Program-made: the position numbers and the translations under genes
Notes under the pieces: model-generated
Database searches by the model: none
The model's input: the letters and a program-made list of their open reading frames with translations, nothing else
Told to the model about the DNA's origin: nothing
Part shown: positions 18,194-27,391 of the stretch, in pieces
Numbering within the stretch: position 1 is the first letter of the stretch
Layout: each line of letters begins with the position of its first letter
Assembly: GCF_000758825.1 (NCBI RefSeq)
Contig: NZ_JRMX01000005.1
Span: 1 to 64,000, forward strand
Source: Arcanobacterium sp. S3PF19
GTDB taxonomy: Bacteria > Actinomycetota > Actinomycetes > Actinomycetales > Actinomycetaceae
DNA: 64,000 nt
Reading direction: 5' to 3'

Positions 18194-20333
18194 GCAGGGA
18201 TATTCGGTCAAATCCCTTTTCCCGCCGGCGCTGCAGAACCGTCACCGATCTGGAACGGACCGTAAAACAGTCGCCCGGCCGGTAGGCAGGGGGCATTTCG
18301 GCGTCCGCCGCGGAATCGGTAGACAGGGTCGGAATCCAGTCGGTTCCGATTTCGGAAGCGGGCACCGTGAATTTCAGATCTTCGGCCGAGGCGTTGAACG
18401 CAATCAGGAAATCGTCGTCGGTGATTTTCTCCCCGCGCAGATTCGGTTCGGTGATTTTGTCGCCGTTATAAAACACCATCAGCGCCCGGGCGTAAGACGT
18501 AGTCCAGTCGCTCTCGGTCATATACGTACCGTCGTTGCGCAGCCATTCGATGTCTCCGAGGACGGATGAGCCTCCGCGCGAAGAGGCACCGCGGAAAAAT
18601 CTGCGGCGGCGGAATACCGGATGCCCGCCGCGCAGGGCAATCAGTTTTTGCGCGAAAGCGAAAATTTCCTCCGCTTCATCGTCAAAATCCCAGTTCATCC
18701 AGGAAATGGGATTGTTTTGGCAGTAGGTGTTGTTGTTGCCGTTCTGCGTGCGCCCGATCTCGTCCCCGTGGGAGATCATCGGCACGCCTTGGGAGAGAAG
18801 CAGCGTGGCAAGAAAATTTTTAATCTGCCGCAGCCGAAGTGTCTTTATCTGCGGGTCGTCGGTGGGGCCTTCCGTGCCGCAGTTCCACGAACGGTTGTGG
18901 TTTTCCCCGTCGAGAGAATTCTCTTTGTTCGCCTCATTGTGTTTTTCGTTGTACGAAACCAGATCGCGCAGCGTGAATCCGTCGTGGGCAACGATGAAAT
19001 TAATTGAGGCCATCGGTTTGCGCCCGGAATGGGCATACAGATCGGACGAACCGCTGAGACGGGAGGCGAATTCTTCCAGCGTGGAAGGTTCCCCGCGCCA
19101 AAAATCGCGCATTGTGTCGCGGTATTTTCCGTTCCATTCCGTCCACAGGGACGGGAATTCCCCCACGTTGTATCCGCCCTCGCCGATGTCCCACGGTTCG
19201 GCAATCAGTTTTACCTGCGAAATTACCGGATCCTGCTGGATGATGTCGAAGAAAGTGGAAAGCTTGTCTACCGCGTGCAGTTCCCGTGCCAGAGTGGAGG
19301 CCAGGTCGAAACGGAAACCGTCGACGTGCATTTCCTCGATCCAGTAGCGCAGGGAGTCGGTGATCAGCTGCAGCGTGCGCGATTCGCGCATATTCAGGGA
19401 GTTTCCGGTTCCCGTGGTATCGAAATAGTGTGCGGGGTCTTCGGGCACAAGGCGGTAATAGGAGGGATTGTCCAAACCGCGCAGAGACAGCGTCGGACCC
19501 AGATGGTTGCCCTCGGCGGTGTGGTTGTAGACGACGTCCAGAATGACTTCGATATCCGCCTCGTGCAGTGCCTTTACCATCGATTTGAACTCATCGACCT
19601 GCTGCCCGCGGCTGCCGGAGGAGGAGTAGGTGTTCTGCGGGGCGAAAAAACCGATTGTGTTGTAACCCCAATAGTTTGAAAGTCCTTTTTCGATCAGACC
19701 CGTGTCGTTTACGAACTGGTGGACCGGCATCAGTTCAACGGCGGTAACTCCCAGTTTCCGCAGATACCCGATGTTTGCCGGATGCGCCATGCCCATATAG
19801 GTGCCGCGCAGAGAGGCGGGAATATCCGGGTTGAGCTTCGTCATTCCCAAAATATGCGTTTCATAGATAACGGTATTGTGGTATTCGTGTTTCGGAGGGC
19901 GGTCGTGCCCCCAGTCGAAATAGGGACTGTGGACGACGGAGAGCATCGTATGCCCCAAAGAATTTTCCCGGCAGCGTTTATCGGGATTGGAAAAATCGTA
20001 GGAAAAATTGGCCCGGTGGTTTTCCACCTGTCCCTCGATGGCTTTTGCATACGGATCGAGCAGAATTTTGGAGTCGTTGAAGCGCAGTCCGCGCGCCGGG
20101 TCAAATTCCCCGAAAGCGCGGAAACCGTAACGCTGCCCGGGGCGGATACCCGGCAGATAGCAGTGCCGGACGTCGGCGTCCGTTTCCGAGAGCATAATCT
20201 GTGTCTCGCTGCCGTCGTCGTCAATCAGGCAAAGACTGATTTTTTCGGCGTGGGCGGAATAAACCGCAAAATTCGTGCCCATGCCGTCGTAAGCGGCTCC
20301 GAGGGGATAGGGGCGTCCCGGCCAGATTTCCAT
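18147..20333 (-). CDS. glgX: Glycogen debranching enzyme GlgX
   Basis: This is a 728-residue cytoplasmic GH13 enzyme that hydrolyses alpha-1,6 branch linkages of (phosphorylase-trimmed) glycogen. It has an N-terminal CBM48-like domain (MEIWPGRPYPLGAAYDGMG), the GH13 conserved regions DVVYNHTAEGN, GFRFDLA (nucleophile Asp), IAEPWD (acid Glu) and FIVAHDGFTL, and a C-terminal beta domain. I use the ATG at 20333, where the family's typical N-terminus begins and GGAAG lies upstream; an in-frame ATG at 20417 would add 28 residues of atypical sequence reaching to within a few bases of the tRNA-Val gene. The stop codon lies inside the 3' end of the convergent esterase gene. Confidence 0.93.
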   Translation of the reverse strand: MEIWPGRPYPLGAAYDGMGTNFAVYSAHAEKISLCLIDDDGSETQIMLSETDADVRHCYLPGIRPGQRYGFRAFGEFDPARGLRFNDSKILLDPYAKAIEGQVENHRANFSYDFSNPDKRCRENSLGHTMLSVVHSPYFDWGHDRPPKHEYHNTVIYETHILGMTKLNPDIPASLRGTYMGMAHPANIGYLRKLGVTAVELMPVHQFVNDTGLIEKGLSNYWGYNTIGFFAPQNTYSSSGSRGQQVDEFKSMVKALHEADIEVILDVVYNHTAEGNHLGPTLSLRGLDNPSYYRLVPEDPAHYFDTTGTGNSLNMRESRTLQLITDSLRYWIEEMHVDGFRFDLASTLARELHAVDKLSTFFDIIQQDPVISQVKLIAEPWDIGEGGYNVGEFPSLWTEWNGKYRDTMRDFWRGEPSTLEEFASRLSGSSDLYAHSGRKPMASINFIVAHDGFTLRDLVSYNEKHNEANKENSLDGENHNRSWNCGTEGPTDDPQIKTLRLRQIKNFLATLLLSQGVPMISHGDEIGRTQNGNNNTYCQNNPISWMNWDFDDEAEEIFAFAQKLIALRGGHPVFRRRRFFRGASSRGGSSVLGDIEWLRNDGTYMTESDWTTSYARALMVFYNGDKITEPNLRGEKITDDDFLIAFNASAEDLKFTVPASEIGTDWIPTLSTDSAADAEMPPAYRPGDCFTVRSRSVTVLQRRREKGFDRISLLSVAAETLRADRQTN

Positions 20334-20423
20334 CGTGCTTCCGTTCCGAAAATTAGGGGAATTAAAGGCGGCGCATACCGTCAATACAAAGATACCAAGT
20401 GTGTGCGCAATAAGCATTGAAAG

Positions 20424-20495
20424 TGGGCGATATGGGGTTCGAACCCATGACCTCTTCCGTGTGAAGGAAGCGCGCTACCACTGCGCCAATCGCCC
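20424..20495 (-). tRNA. tRNA-Val (CAC)
   Basis: The - strand folds into a cloverleaf: acceptor GGGCGAT/ATCGCCC, D arm GCGC...GCGC, anticodon stem CTTCC/GGAAG with loop TTCACAC (anticodon CAC), and T arm around GGTTCGAACCC. CCA is not encoded. Confidence 0.95.
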
Positions 20496-20854
20496 GAAAG
20501 TTACCAGTCGATTATAGACCATCGAAACCGGATACCGATAATCGCATATCCTATTTGGGGTGTGTTGTCGGACACCTCCGGTAAATTTCCGGTGTTTTCT
20601 CCGTTTCCGTCCTTTTGTTTTCTTTTCTTCCGGATCTTTCGGGTTTCGCATCCCCGGTGAGTTTTCCGCTGTGTGCGCACGGGCGGAAAAGTTCTGTGCG
20701 CACGGGCGGACAGGTTTTTGCGCAGGCGCGCGGAAAGGCGTGCGGGCAGGCGTGGGGAAGTGGCGTAGGCCACGATGGGGGACTGGACATTTCGCAGGCA
20801 AAGTGGATATAGTAATCAAGTCGCAGCAAAACGACTCTTTGCCGGCGATGTTCT
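20496..20854. other. Intergenic region without a gene; two 16-bp direct repeats
   Basis: This region of about 360 bases between oppositely oriented tRNA genes holds no convincing coding sequence. TGTGCGCACGGGCGGA occurs at 20672-20687 and again at 20695-20710 (23-base period), and the stretch 20580-20760 is strongly strand-biased in composition. The three forward tRNA genes need a promoter here, but I could not single one out. Confidence 0.5.
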
Positions 20855-20927
20855 GCGGATGTAGCTCAGTTGGTAGAGCACAACCTTGCCAAGGTTGGGG
20901 TCGCGGGTTCGAGTCCCGTCATCCGCT
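20855..20927 (+). tRNA. tRNA-Gly (GCC)
   Basis: Cloverleaf with acceptor GCGGATG/CATCCGC, D arm GCTC...GAGC, anticodon stem CAACC/GGTTG with loop TTGCCAA (anticodon GCC), and T arm GCGGG/CCCGT around TTCGAGT. CCA is not encoded. Confidence 0.96.
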
Positions 20928-20959
20928 CGATAGCCGGCAGAAGGTCTGCTTAACTACGT

Positions 20960-21033
20960 GGTGGGTTGGCCGAGAGGCGAGGCAGCGGCCTGCAAAGCCG
21001 TATACACGGGTTCGAATCCCGTACCCACCTCCA
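20960..21033 (+). tRNA. tRNA-Cys (GCA)
   Basis: Cloverleaf with acceptor GGTGGGT/ACCCACC, anticodon loop CTGCAAA (anticodon GCA), and T arm CGGG/CCCG around TTCGAAT. The terminal CCA appears to be encoded (21031-21033). It is the second gene of a Gly-Cys-Val tRNA cluster common in actinobacteria. Confidence 0.95.
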
Positions 21034-21051
21034 CTTTCTGTGGGCAGCATT

Positions 21052-21126
21052 GGGCGGTTAGCGCAGCGGTAGCGCGTTTCCCTGACACGGAAGAGGTCGC
21101 TGGTTCGATCCCAGTACCGCCCACCA
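21052..21126 (+). tRNA. tRNA-Val (GAC)
   Basis: Cloverleaf with acceptor GGGCGGT/ACCGCCC, D arm GCGC...GCGC, anticodon loop CTGACAC (anticodon GAC), T arm around GGTTCGATCCC, and encoded CCA at 21124-21126. It is closely similar to the inverted tRNA-Val (CAC) 560 bases upstream. Confidence 0.95.
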
Positions 21127-21139
21127 ATGTGAATACGGT

Positions 21140-21949
21140 TCAGAGCCGGGAGTTTTTCCCGGCTTTTCTTTTTCCCTTCAGCAGTGTGCTGACTATCATC
21201 GCAATCAGAAACAGGCTGAACAGATACGACCCTGTGCGGGGTGTGATCCACTGTGCCATTTTCACTCCGCAGGGAGTGGTCAGTGTGGCAGTTACGCCAA
21301 TCACAAGCCCGGTGCGCAGATCTGCCACGCGGTGTCTGAGATTGGCTGCCGTTCCGCTGAGCGAGGTGGGGATCATTACCAGCAGTGACGTGCCGCGGGC
21401 AAGCAAATCCCCGGCGCCGGCCAGCAGTTCCAGTCCGGGAACGATAATTCCGCCGCCGCCCACGCCGACCAGTCCGGCAAAAGTTCCGGAAACAATCCCG
21501 ATTCCGATCATCAGCAAAACGGAGACAAAACTAATTTCAATCCGCGATTCGCGCACGGAAACATGAAACTGTTCGGCAACGATAATGCAGCAGGCAAAGG
21601 CGCAGAAAATCCACGGCAGAATTCTTTCCGGCAGTATTCGCAGCAGCCACGTGCCGATCTGCGTGCCGCATATGGCTCCGCAGGATACACAGAGCATGGC
21701 GGGCAGGCAAACCTCTCCGGCCAATCCGTAGGACAGCGCTCCGGCGGCGGAAGTAACAATAATGGCGGCAAGGGAGGTGGCCGCCGCGCGGCGCTGCGTC
21801 ATTCCCATTACTGCCGTAAGTGCGGGAACAATTACCATTCCGCCGCCCACGCCGAACATACCGGCCAAAATGCCCGCCACTGCCCCGATCAGGGCAACCG
21901 CGCAAAAGCGTGAAAAGGGTATATGGGAGTATCCGGTGGGTGTTTTCAT
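21140..21949 (-). CDS. Sulfite exporter TauE/SafE (TSUP/DUF81) family membrane protein
   Basis: This 269-residue protein has about eight membrane segments in two homologous halves, each with the family signature of a Gly-rich turn: MFGVGGGMVIVPAL at about residues 30-43 and LVGVGGGGIIVPGL in the second half. TSUP proteins export or import small organosulfur or other organic anions; the substrate here is unknown. No ribosome binding site precedes the ATG, but TACACT lies six bases upstream, suggesting a leaderless mRNA. Its 3' end overlaps the terminator of the convergent tRNA cluster. Confidence 0.87.
   Translation of the reverse strand: MKTPTGYSHIPFSRFCAVALIGAVAGILAGMFGVGGGMVIVPALTAVMGMTQRRAAATSLAAIIVTSAAGALSYGLAGEVCLPAMLCVSCGAICGTQIGTWLLRILPERILPWIFCAFACCIIVAEQFHVSVRESRIEISFVSVLLMIGIGIVSGTFAGLVGVGGGGIIVPGLELLAGAGDLLARGTSLLVMIPTSLSGTAANLRHRVADLRTGLVIGVTATLTTPCGVKMAQWITPRTGSYLFSLFLIAMIVSTLLKGKRKAGKNSRL
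21144..21173 (+). terminator. Intrinsic terminator of the tRNA cluster, overlapping the end of the TauE/SafE gene
   Basis: AGCCGGGA (21144-21151) pairs with TCCCGGCT (21157-21164), followed by TTTTCTTTTT. The stem also encodes the last residues (KNSRL) of the opposite-strand exporter gene. Confidence 0.88.
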
Positions 21950-21955
21950 AAAATC

Positions 21956-21961
21956 AGTGTA
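21956..21961 (-). promoter_or_regulatory. -10 element TACACT of the TauE/SafE gene (leaderless)
   Basis: TACACT on the - strand is separated by six bases from the ATG at 21949, and no ribosome binding site is present in the gap. Confidence 0.45.
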
Positions 21962-22152
21962 CTAAAACGCCGGAAGAAACTGAATTCCGTGTGCGGCCCG
22001 TTCCCATTCGGATGCGCCCGAACACGTTCCCTGCGGGGCAGATAAGCATTGTGTGCCCATTTTCTTTCGGGCGTGTTTTCCCCGGCGCGCGGGATGCGGA
22101 AACGGCCGGGGAAGGCGAAACGGAAAGAGGGAGGGGGAAACGGAGGGCAAAC

Positions 22153-23526
22153 CTAGCATATGGTCACGTTTACGGCCAGACCGCCGAGAGAAGTCTCTTT
22201 GTATTTTGACTGCATATCCAAACCGGTCTCCCGCATCGTCTTAATCACCGAATCCAGGGAAACCAGATGTTTTCCGTCTCCGCGCAGTGCCGTGCGCGCT
22301 GCCGCCACCGCTTTTACCGCCGCAATGGCATTGCGTTCGATACAGGGAATCTGCACGAGTCCGGCAATCGGATCACACGTCAGTCCGAGGTTGTGCTCCA
22401 TTCCGATTTCGGCCGCGTTTTCAATCTGTTCCGGCGTGCCGCCCAAAATGGCGGCCATTGCGCCTGCCGCCATTGAACACGCCGAACCAACTTCGCCCTG
22501 GCAGCCGACTTCCGCGCCCGAGATGGAGGCCATGGTTTTGAAAATAATGCCGATTGCACCTGCGGTAAGGAAGAAAGAAATAATTCCCTCTTCGTCTTCT
22601 GCGCGGATAAAATCGTTGTAATAGCGCAGCACCGCCGGAATAATGCCCGCGGCTCCGTTTGTGGGGGCGGTGACGATCCTGCCCCCTGCGGCGTTTTCTT
22701 CGTTTACCGCAAGTGCGTACAGCGTGAGCCAATCCATGCCTGCCAGCGGATCGGCGGTTTTCCCTTCCGCGCCGAGTTTGGCAAACAGCTCCGGTGCCCG
22801 CCGGGGAACGTGCAGTCCGCCGGGAAGAATTCCCCGGGTGTGCAGACCGTTGTCGATACACTGATCCATAACGCTGCGGATCTCAAGCAGCCCGCTGCGG
22901 ATTTCTTCCCTGCTGCGCCAAACGAGTTCGTTTTCCAAAGCCGCCTGCGCGATCGTAAGTCCGTTCTTCCGGCAGATTTCCAGGAGCTCGGTCATGCTCC
23001 GATAGGGATAGGGGACGGCCGTGCCGTCTTTGGCAGGCTGCACGCTGTTCATGGACCCGGCGTCTCCGCCGACCACAAACCCGCCGCCCACGGAATAGTA
23101 ATAGGCGGATTCCAAGAGCCGCCCGGCGCCGTCGAAGGCTTCCAGGCGCATTCCGTTTGGGTGTGCGGGAAGTTCGATTTCCCCCTTCAGCTCGATGTCG
23201 GTTTCTTCCCTGAAGTCGATCGGGTGACGCCTGTCCAGGTCAAGCCGTCCGGAAGTGCGAATCCGGGCCAGTGTTTCCTGTGTTTGGCGCGGGTCTGCGG
23301 TTTCCGGTGTTTCTCCCATCAGACCAAGGATTACAGCCGTATCCGTGCCGTGCCCTTTTCCCGTATAGCCCAGCGAACCGTATAAAACGCAGTTTACGCG
23401 GACCGTCTTTTCCAGCCGCGGGGCAAGTGTGCGCAGAAACATATTCGCAGCGCGCATCGGACCGACCGTGTGGGACGAAGACGGACCGATGCCAATGGAA
23501 AACAGATCAAATACACTTAATGCCAT
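22153..23526 (-). CDS. sdaA: L-serine ammonia-lyase (iron-sulfur type, single chain)
   Basis: This 457-residue enzyme deaminates L-serine to pyruvate and ammonia. The N-terminal beta domain starts with the family motif [20 protein letters not shown]; the C-terminal alpha domain has the cysteine-containing segments [19 protein letters not shown] and [18 protein letters not shown] that carry the 4Fe-4S cluster ligands. Both domains are in one chain, as in type I enzymes. No ribosome binding site is visible, but TAGTCT lies six bases before the ATG. It stands alone, divergent from thrS. The 200 bases between it and the exporter gene hold nothing I can identify. Confidence 0.93.
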   Translation of the reverse strand: MALSVFDLFSIGIGPSSSHTVGPMRAANMFLRTLAPRLEKTVRVNCVLYGSLGYTGKGHGTDTAVILGLMGETPETADPRQTQETLARIRTSGRLDLDRRHPIDFREETDIELKGEIELPAHPNGMRLEAFDGAGRLLESAYYYSVGGGFVVGGDAGSMNSVQPAKDGTAVPYPYRSMTELLEICRKNGLTIAQAALENELVWRSREEIRSGLLEIRSVMDQCIDNGLHTRGILPGGLHVPRRAPELFAKLGAEGKTADPLAGMDWLTLYALAVNEENAAGGRIVTAPTNGAAGIIPAVLRYYNDFIRAEDEEGIISFFLTAGAIGIIFKTMASISGAEVGCQGEVGSACSMAAGAMAAILGGTPEQIENAAEIGMEHNLGLTCDPIAGLVQIPCIERNAIAAVKAVAAARTALRGDGKHLVSLDSVIKTMRETGLDMQSKYKETSLGGLAVNVTIC

Positions 23527-23532
23527 ATAAAC

Positions 23533-23538
23533 AGACTA
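23533..23538 (-). promoter_or_regulatory. -10 element TAGTCT of sdaA (leaderless)
   Basis: TAGTCT on the - strand, then GTTTAT, then ATG. There is no ribosome binding site, so the mRNA probably begins at the start codon. Confidence 0.45.
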
Positions 23539-23591
23539 ACGCAAAGGGGAACGGTATTTAAGGATCGGTTTCGGGTTAGATTCGGCACGTC

Positions 23592-23690
23592 CCGCCGTGG
23601 CGGAAGAATTAGGAGGAAGAACAGGGTAAGCTGGTTACGAAAGTTCCATGCAGGTACCCCTGTTTCGTATCTGCGCTTTGAGGAGGTAGA
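23592..23690 (+). promoter_or_regulatory. Structured leader of thrS
   Basis: The thrS leader contains a GC-rich hairpin (23592-23603), an AGGAGG at 23611-23616 with no start codon in range, and a 10-bp stem interrupted by an 8-base bulge (23637-23642 and 23651-23654 with 23659-23668) whose loop is TACC. The true ribosome binding site AGGAGGT is at 23681-23687. Regulation of threonyl-tRNA synthetase through this leader is inferred. Confidence 0.35.
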
Positions 23691-25703
23691 GTGAAACTCG
23701 TTATTGACGGCGAAACTGTAGAGATCAATACGCCGGAAAACGGAATCGATTATTTTTCCGCAGACAGAAAAATCGTGGCTTTGCGGGTAAACGGCGAACT
23801 TAAGGATTTGGCCGTATCTTTGGATACGTTTCCTGAAGGCGCGCAGGTGGAGTCGGTACGGATCGATTCCCCGGACGGCCTGAATATTCTGCGACACTCT
23901 GCCACACACGTGCTCGCGCAGGCGGTGCAGAATAAGTTCCCCGAGGTGAATTTGGGAATCGGGCCGTTTATTACGGACGGTTTTTACTATGATTTCGGCA
24001 ATATTGGGGCGGTCACGCCGGAGCTGCTCAAAGAGCTGGAAAAAGATATGAAACGGATTGTCCGGGAAGGGCAGCGTTTTGTCCGCCGCCGGGTAACGGA
24101 GGAGGAAGCCCGCCGCGAACTGGCAGACCAGCCCTATAAAATAGAGCTGGTCGGAATGAAGGGCGGCAGCGATGCGGACAACAATCTTGCCGCAGACGGC
24201 GCGTCCGTGGAAGTCGGCGGCACAGAGCTGACGATTTACGACAACGTCCGCCGCAACGGGGAAGTGGCCTGGAAAGATCTCTGCCGCGGGCCGCACCTTC
24301 CCAATACGAAGCTGATCGGAAACGGATTTGCCCTGACGCGTTCTTCGGCAGCCTATTGGCGGGGAGACCAAAACAACGATTCGCTGCAGCGGATATACGG
24401 AACGGCGTGGGCCACCAAAGAAGATCTGATTGCCTACCGGGAGCGGATTGCCGAATCCGAACGCAGGGATCACCGTAAACTGGGTGCGGAACTGGATTTG
24501 TTTTCCTTCCCCGACGAGATCGGTTCCGGTTTGGCGGTATTCCATCCCAAAGGCGGGATTGTGCGGATGGAAATGGAAAATTATTCACGCGAAAAGCATC
24601 TCAAAGCAGGCTATTCGTTTGTGAACACGCCGCATATCACGAAAGCGAATCTGTTTGAAACCTCGGGCCATCTGGATTTTTACGCCGAGGGGATGTACCC
24701 TCCGATGCATCTGGACGAGGAACGCGACGCGGAAGGGAATGTGACCAAGCAGGGCGCGGATTATTACCTCAAGCCCATGAACTGCCCGATGCACAATCTC
24801 ATCTACCGTTCCCGCGGCCGCTCCTACAGGGAGCTTCCGCTGCGCCTGTTTGAATTCGGCACGGTTTACCGCAACGAAAAATCGGGAGTGATCCACGGTC
24901 TGACGCGGGCGCGCGGTTTCACGCAGGACGATGCGCACATTTACTGCACCCGCGGGCAGATGAAGGACGAGCTTTCCCGGCTTCTGACATTCGTGCTGGA
25001 TCTGCTGAAAGACTACGGCCTGAATGATTTTTATCTGGAACTTTCGACGAAAGACCCGAAGAAATTTGTGGGTGACGATGCCCTGTGGGAGGAAGCAACC
25101 CAAACACTGGCGCAGGTTGCCGCCGAATCCGGTCTGGAACTGATTCCGGATCCGCAGGGCGCGGCATTCTACGGACCGAAAATTTCGGTGCAGGCGCGCG
25201 ACGCGCTGGGCCGCACATGGCAGATGTCCACAATTCAGCTTGATTTTAATCTGCCGCAGCGTTTCGCTCTGGAATATACCGCCCCCGACGGTTCCAGACA
25301 GCGTCCGGTGATGATTCACCGTGCCCTGTTCGGTTCCATCGAGCGTTTCTTCGGCGTACTCACCGAACATTACGCGGGGGCATTCCCGGCCTGGCTGGCA
25401 CCGGTGCAGGTACGCTGCGTGCCCGTAGCGGATGCTTTCGACGGATATCTGGACGGCATTGCCGAGAGGCTGCGCGAACTTGGCGTACGCACGGAAGTAG
25501 ACAAATCCGGCGACCGGTTCCCGAAGAAGATCCGAAACGCCTCGCGCGACAAAATCCCCTTTACGCTGATCGCCGGCGGTCAGGATGCGGAAAACAACGC
25601 CGTTTCCTTCAGAATGCGTGACGGATCGCAGGATAACTGTGTTCCCGTTGACGAGGCCATAGCACGGATCACGGAGCAGATTAGGACACACGCAAATCAG
25701 TAG
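23691..25703 (+). CDS. thrS: Threonyl-tRNA synthetase
   Basis: This 670-residue class II aminoacyl-tRNA synthetase charges tRNA-Thr. It shows an N-terminal TGS domain (about 1-60), the editing/SAD domain starting [12 protein letters not shown] (about 65-240), the catalytic core with NCPMHN (zinc-ligand Cys), [15 protein letters not shown] (motif 2 region) and [11 protein letters not shown] (motif 3), and the anticodon-binding domain to the C-terminus. The GTG start is fixed by AGGAGGT four bases upstream. It opens the thrS-pgsA-PIM-yebC-ruv block; the HIT-family gene often found between thrS and pgsA in actinobacteria is absent. Confidence 0.97.
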   Translation: MKLVIDGETVEINTPENGIDYFSADRKIVALRVNGELKDLAVSLDTFPEGAQVESVRIDSPDGLNILRHSATHVLAQAVQNKFPEVNLGIGPFITDGFYYDFGNIGAVTPELLKELEKDMKRIVREGQRFVRRRVTEEEARRELADQPYKIELVGMKGGSDADNNLAADGASVEVGGTELTIYDNVRRNGEVAWKDLCRGPHLPNTKLIGNGFALTRSSAAYWRGDQNNDSLQRIYGTAWATKEDLIAYRERIAESERRDHRKLGAELDLFSFPDEIGSGLAVFHPKGGIVRMEMENYSREKHLKAGYSFVNTPHITKANLFETSGHLDFYAEGMYPPMHLDEERDAEGNVTKQGADYYLKPMNCPMHNLIYRSRGRSYRELPLRLFEFGTVYRNEKSGVIHGLTRARGFTQDDAHIYCTRGQMKDELSRLLTFVLDLLKDYGLNDFYLELSTKDPKKFVGDDALWEEATQTLAQVAAESGLELIPDPQGAAFYGPKISVQARDALGRTWQMSTIQLDFNLPQRFALEYTAPDGSRQRPVMIHRALFGSIERFFGVLTEHYAGAFPAWLAPVQVRCVPVADAFDGYLDGIAERLRELGVRTEVDKSGDRFPKKIRNASRDKIPFTLIAGGQDAENNAVSFRMRDGSQDNCVPVDEAIARITEQIRTHANQ

Positions 25704-25763
25704 GGCGGAACATATTTTGTGTGCAAAATCTGCCGCGGGGCAGACTTCTGAGGAGGAAAACAG

Positions 25764-26396
25764 ATGCTGAGCCGTACGGGACGTCCTTTGGCGCGGATAC
25801 TTTTTGGGCCGGTCGCACGTATTTTCGTCAGAATCGGAATCTCTGCCAATACGGTTACGGTCCTTGGCACAGTGCTTACGGTGGTTGCCGTTCTTACCTT
25901 TTTCCCGCTGGGATATCTGCGTACGGGTACGGTGGTTGCCGCAGTGCTCGTGATATTCGACAATCTGGACGGGCAGATCGCCCGCTCCACGCACACCGAC
26001 AGCAAATGGGGTGCATTTTTGGATTCCACGATGGATCGGATTGCGGATGCGGCGGTCAATGCCGGAATTCTGATCTGGGCTTATCTGTGGGCGGATGCCG
26101 GATGCCGGGTATGGATTTTGGGCGGCACTCTGGCGGCGCTCATTTTCGGATCGGTTGTGCCTTACGCCCGTGCGCGGGCCGAAGCCGTGGGGATGAATGC
26201 TGCGATCGGGATTGCCGAGCGCGCCGACAGGCTGGCTTTCACCGGTATCTGCGTTTTTTTGGTCGGATGCGGACTGAGTGAATGGATTCTGGCTGTCGGA
26301 ATGTGGATTTTGGCTTTTCTTGCCGCGATAACATCCGCACAGCGGATATATACCGTGTATCGGCAGTGCGCCTCGCTGCGGCAGGTGTCCCGATGA
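25764..26396 (+). CDS. pgsA: CDP-alcohol phosphatidyltransferase, probable phosphatidylinositol phosphate synthase
   Basis: This 210-residue membrane enzyme carries the complete CDP-alcohol phosphotransferase motif with Asp66, Asp69-Gly70, Ala73-Arg74, Gly83, Asp87 and Asp91. It has about six membrane segments. Its position between thrS and the PIM acyltransferase/pimA genes matches the actinobacterial enzyme that makes phosphatidylinositol phosphate from CDP-diacylglycerol and inositol phosphate, the lipid base of phosphatidylinositol mannosides. GAGGAGG precedes the ATG. Its stop overlaps the next start (ATGA), so translation is coupled. Confidence 0.92.
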   Translation: MLSRTGRPLARILFGPVARIFVRIGISANTVTVLGTVLTVVAVLTFFPLGYLRTGTVVAAVLVIFDNLDGQIARSTHTDSKWGAFLDSTMDRIADAAVNAGILIWAYLWADAGCRVWILGGTLAALIFGSVVPYARARAEAVGMNAAIGIAERADRLAFTGICVFLVGCGLSEWILAVGMWILAFLAAITSAQRIYTVYRQCASLRQVSR

Positions 26397-27391
26397 ATAA
26401 AGTGAAACTGTTTCTGTGGGCACAGGCGTTTACGGATAAGGTGCCCGAGACTCTGTCGCGTACCGTTTTTGAACTGATCGGCACGGCGGCGGGATTATCC
26501 AATCTTCGCGGCGTGCGCCGGCTGCGGAAAAACTGCCGGCGGATTGCGCCCCTGTCTTCGGGCCCGGGGCAGCGTCTGCGTTCCGCGCGGATAATGCGCT
26601 CCTACCTGCGTTACTATCACGGATCGCTCCGGCTTCCCGCTCTCACTGCCGGGCAGATCCGTGCCCGGGTGCGGGTAGATAATCTTTCCGTTCTGCGTGC
26701 CCGGCTTCGGAGCGGTTCGGCCGCTGCGGCCCTTCTGCACTGCGGAAATTGGGATTTGGCCGGCGCGTGGGCAAATATGGAGCTTGCGCCCGTGCATACC
26801 ATTGCGGAAAAACTGAGTCCGCCCGAATTGGCGGATTATTTTTTGGATTTCCGCCGAAAACTGGGAATGACGATCTACCAGGCCGTGAAAGGCGGGAATT
26901 CCATCGGGAAGCTGACTGCGGATATGCGCGGCGGAAAATGTCTGGTGCCTTTGCTGTGCGACCGTGACCTTTCCGCGACGGGGGTGGAGGTTTCCCTGTG
27001 CGGAAAAACAATTCGGGTAGCGCCGGGAGCGGCTATTTTGGCTGTGCGTCTGGGCGTGCCTCTGATCCCGGTTTTTATCCGTGAAGAAAATTTTTCCTCC
27101 GACCGTGACCGTGTCCGCCGGGCGGGTTCGCCGTGGGGGATAAGGATCACCGTCGGAGAACCCATTCCGGTTCCCCCAAAATATCGGGGAAAGGAAAAAC
27201 CGTCCGCGGAAATTCTGCGCGATCTTTGCCAAAAATGGATGAATCAGGCTGAAAAGTTCCTCACGGAATATCCTGAACAGTGGTATATGCTGCAGAAAGT
27301 GTTTACCGAGGATCTCGACCCGGCGCGCTTGGCCGCGGCGGGCGCCCCTGCCTGCGGAAAAGACAGTTTCAGACGGGAATCTGTGCGGTGA
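26393..27391 (+). CDS. patA: Phosphatidylinositol mannoside acyltransferase (LpxL-like)
   Basis: This 332-residue protein belongs to the LpxL/HtrB acyltransferase family; its actinobacterial members acylate the mannose of PIM1/PIM2. The catalytic HX4D motif is seen as His116-Asp121 (HCGNWD), followed by a conserved GGKCLVPLLCDRDL segment and an IPVFIRE strand. The start is the ATG overlapping the pgsA stop; a longer in-frame start at 26282 would run through pgsA and is not credible. The end overlaps pimA by four bases (GTGA). It acts on the cytoplasmic face of the membrane. Confidence 0.9.
   Translation: MNKVKLFLWAQAFTDKVPETLSRTVFELIGTAAGLSNLRGVRRLRKNCRRIAPLSSGPGQRLRSARIMRSYLRYYHGSLRLPALTAGQIRARVRVDNLSVLRARLRSGSAAAALLHCGNWDLAGAWANMELAPVHTIAEKLSPPELADYFLDFRRKLGMTIYQAVKGGNSIGKLTADMRGGKCLVPLLCDRDLSATGVEVSLCGKTIRVAPGAAILAVRLGVPLIPVFIREENFSSDRDRVRRAGSPWGIRITVGEPIPVPPKYRGKEKPSAEILRDLCQKWMNQAEKFLTEYPEQWYMLQKVFTEDLDPARLAAAGAPACGKDSFRRESVR

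Noticed and set aside
20580-20760. Possible small protein or structural RNA between the tRNA genes
   Set aside because: The open frames have no ribosome binding site and biased composition; the 16-bp direct repeats are only two in number, so neither a gene nor a CRISPR array is indicated.
23637-23668. T-box riboswitch before thrS
   Set aside because: The stem contains GGTACC, close to the GGNACC core of a T-box, but the preceding U of the tRNA-pairing bulge is A, no stem I with a threonine specifier codon is visible, and the leader is too short.
23517-24545. Long - strand open frame opposite thrS, and similar long opposite-strand frames over aspS, alaS and relA
   Set aside because: They mirror well-identified synthetase and relA genes on the + strand and have no recognisable protein features.
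26282-26392. Longer in-frame start of the PIM acyltransferase
   Set aside because: It lies inside pgsA in another frame, and the ATGA overlap at 26393 gives a normal family N-terminus.
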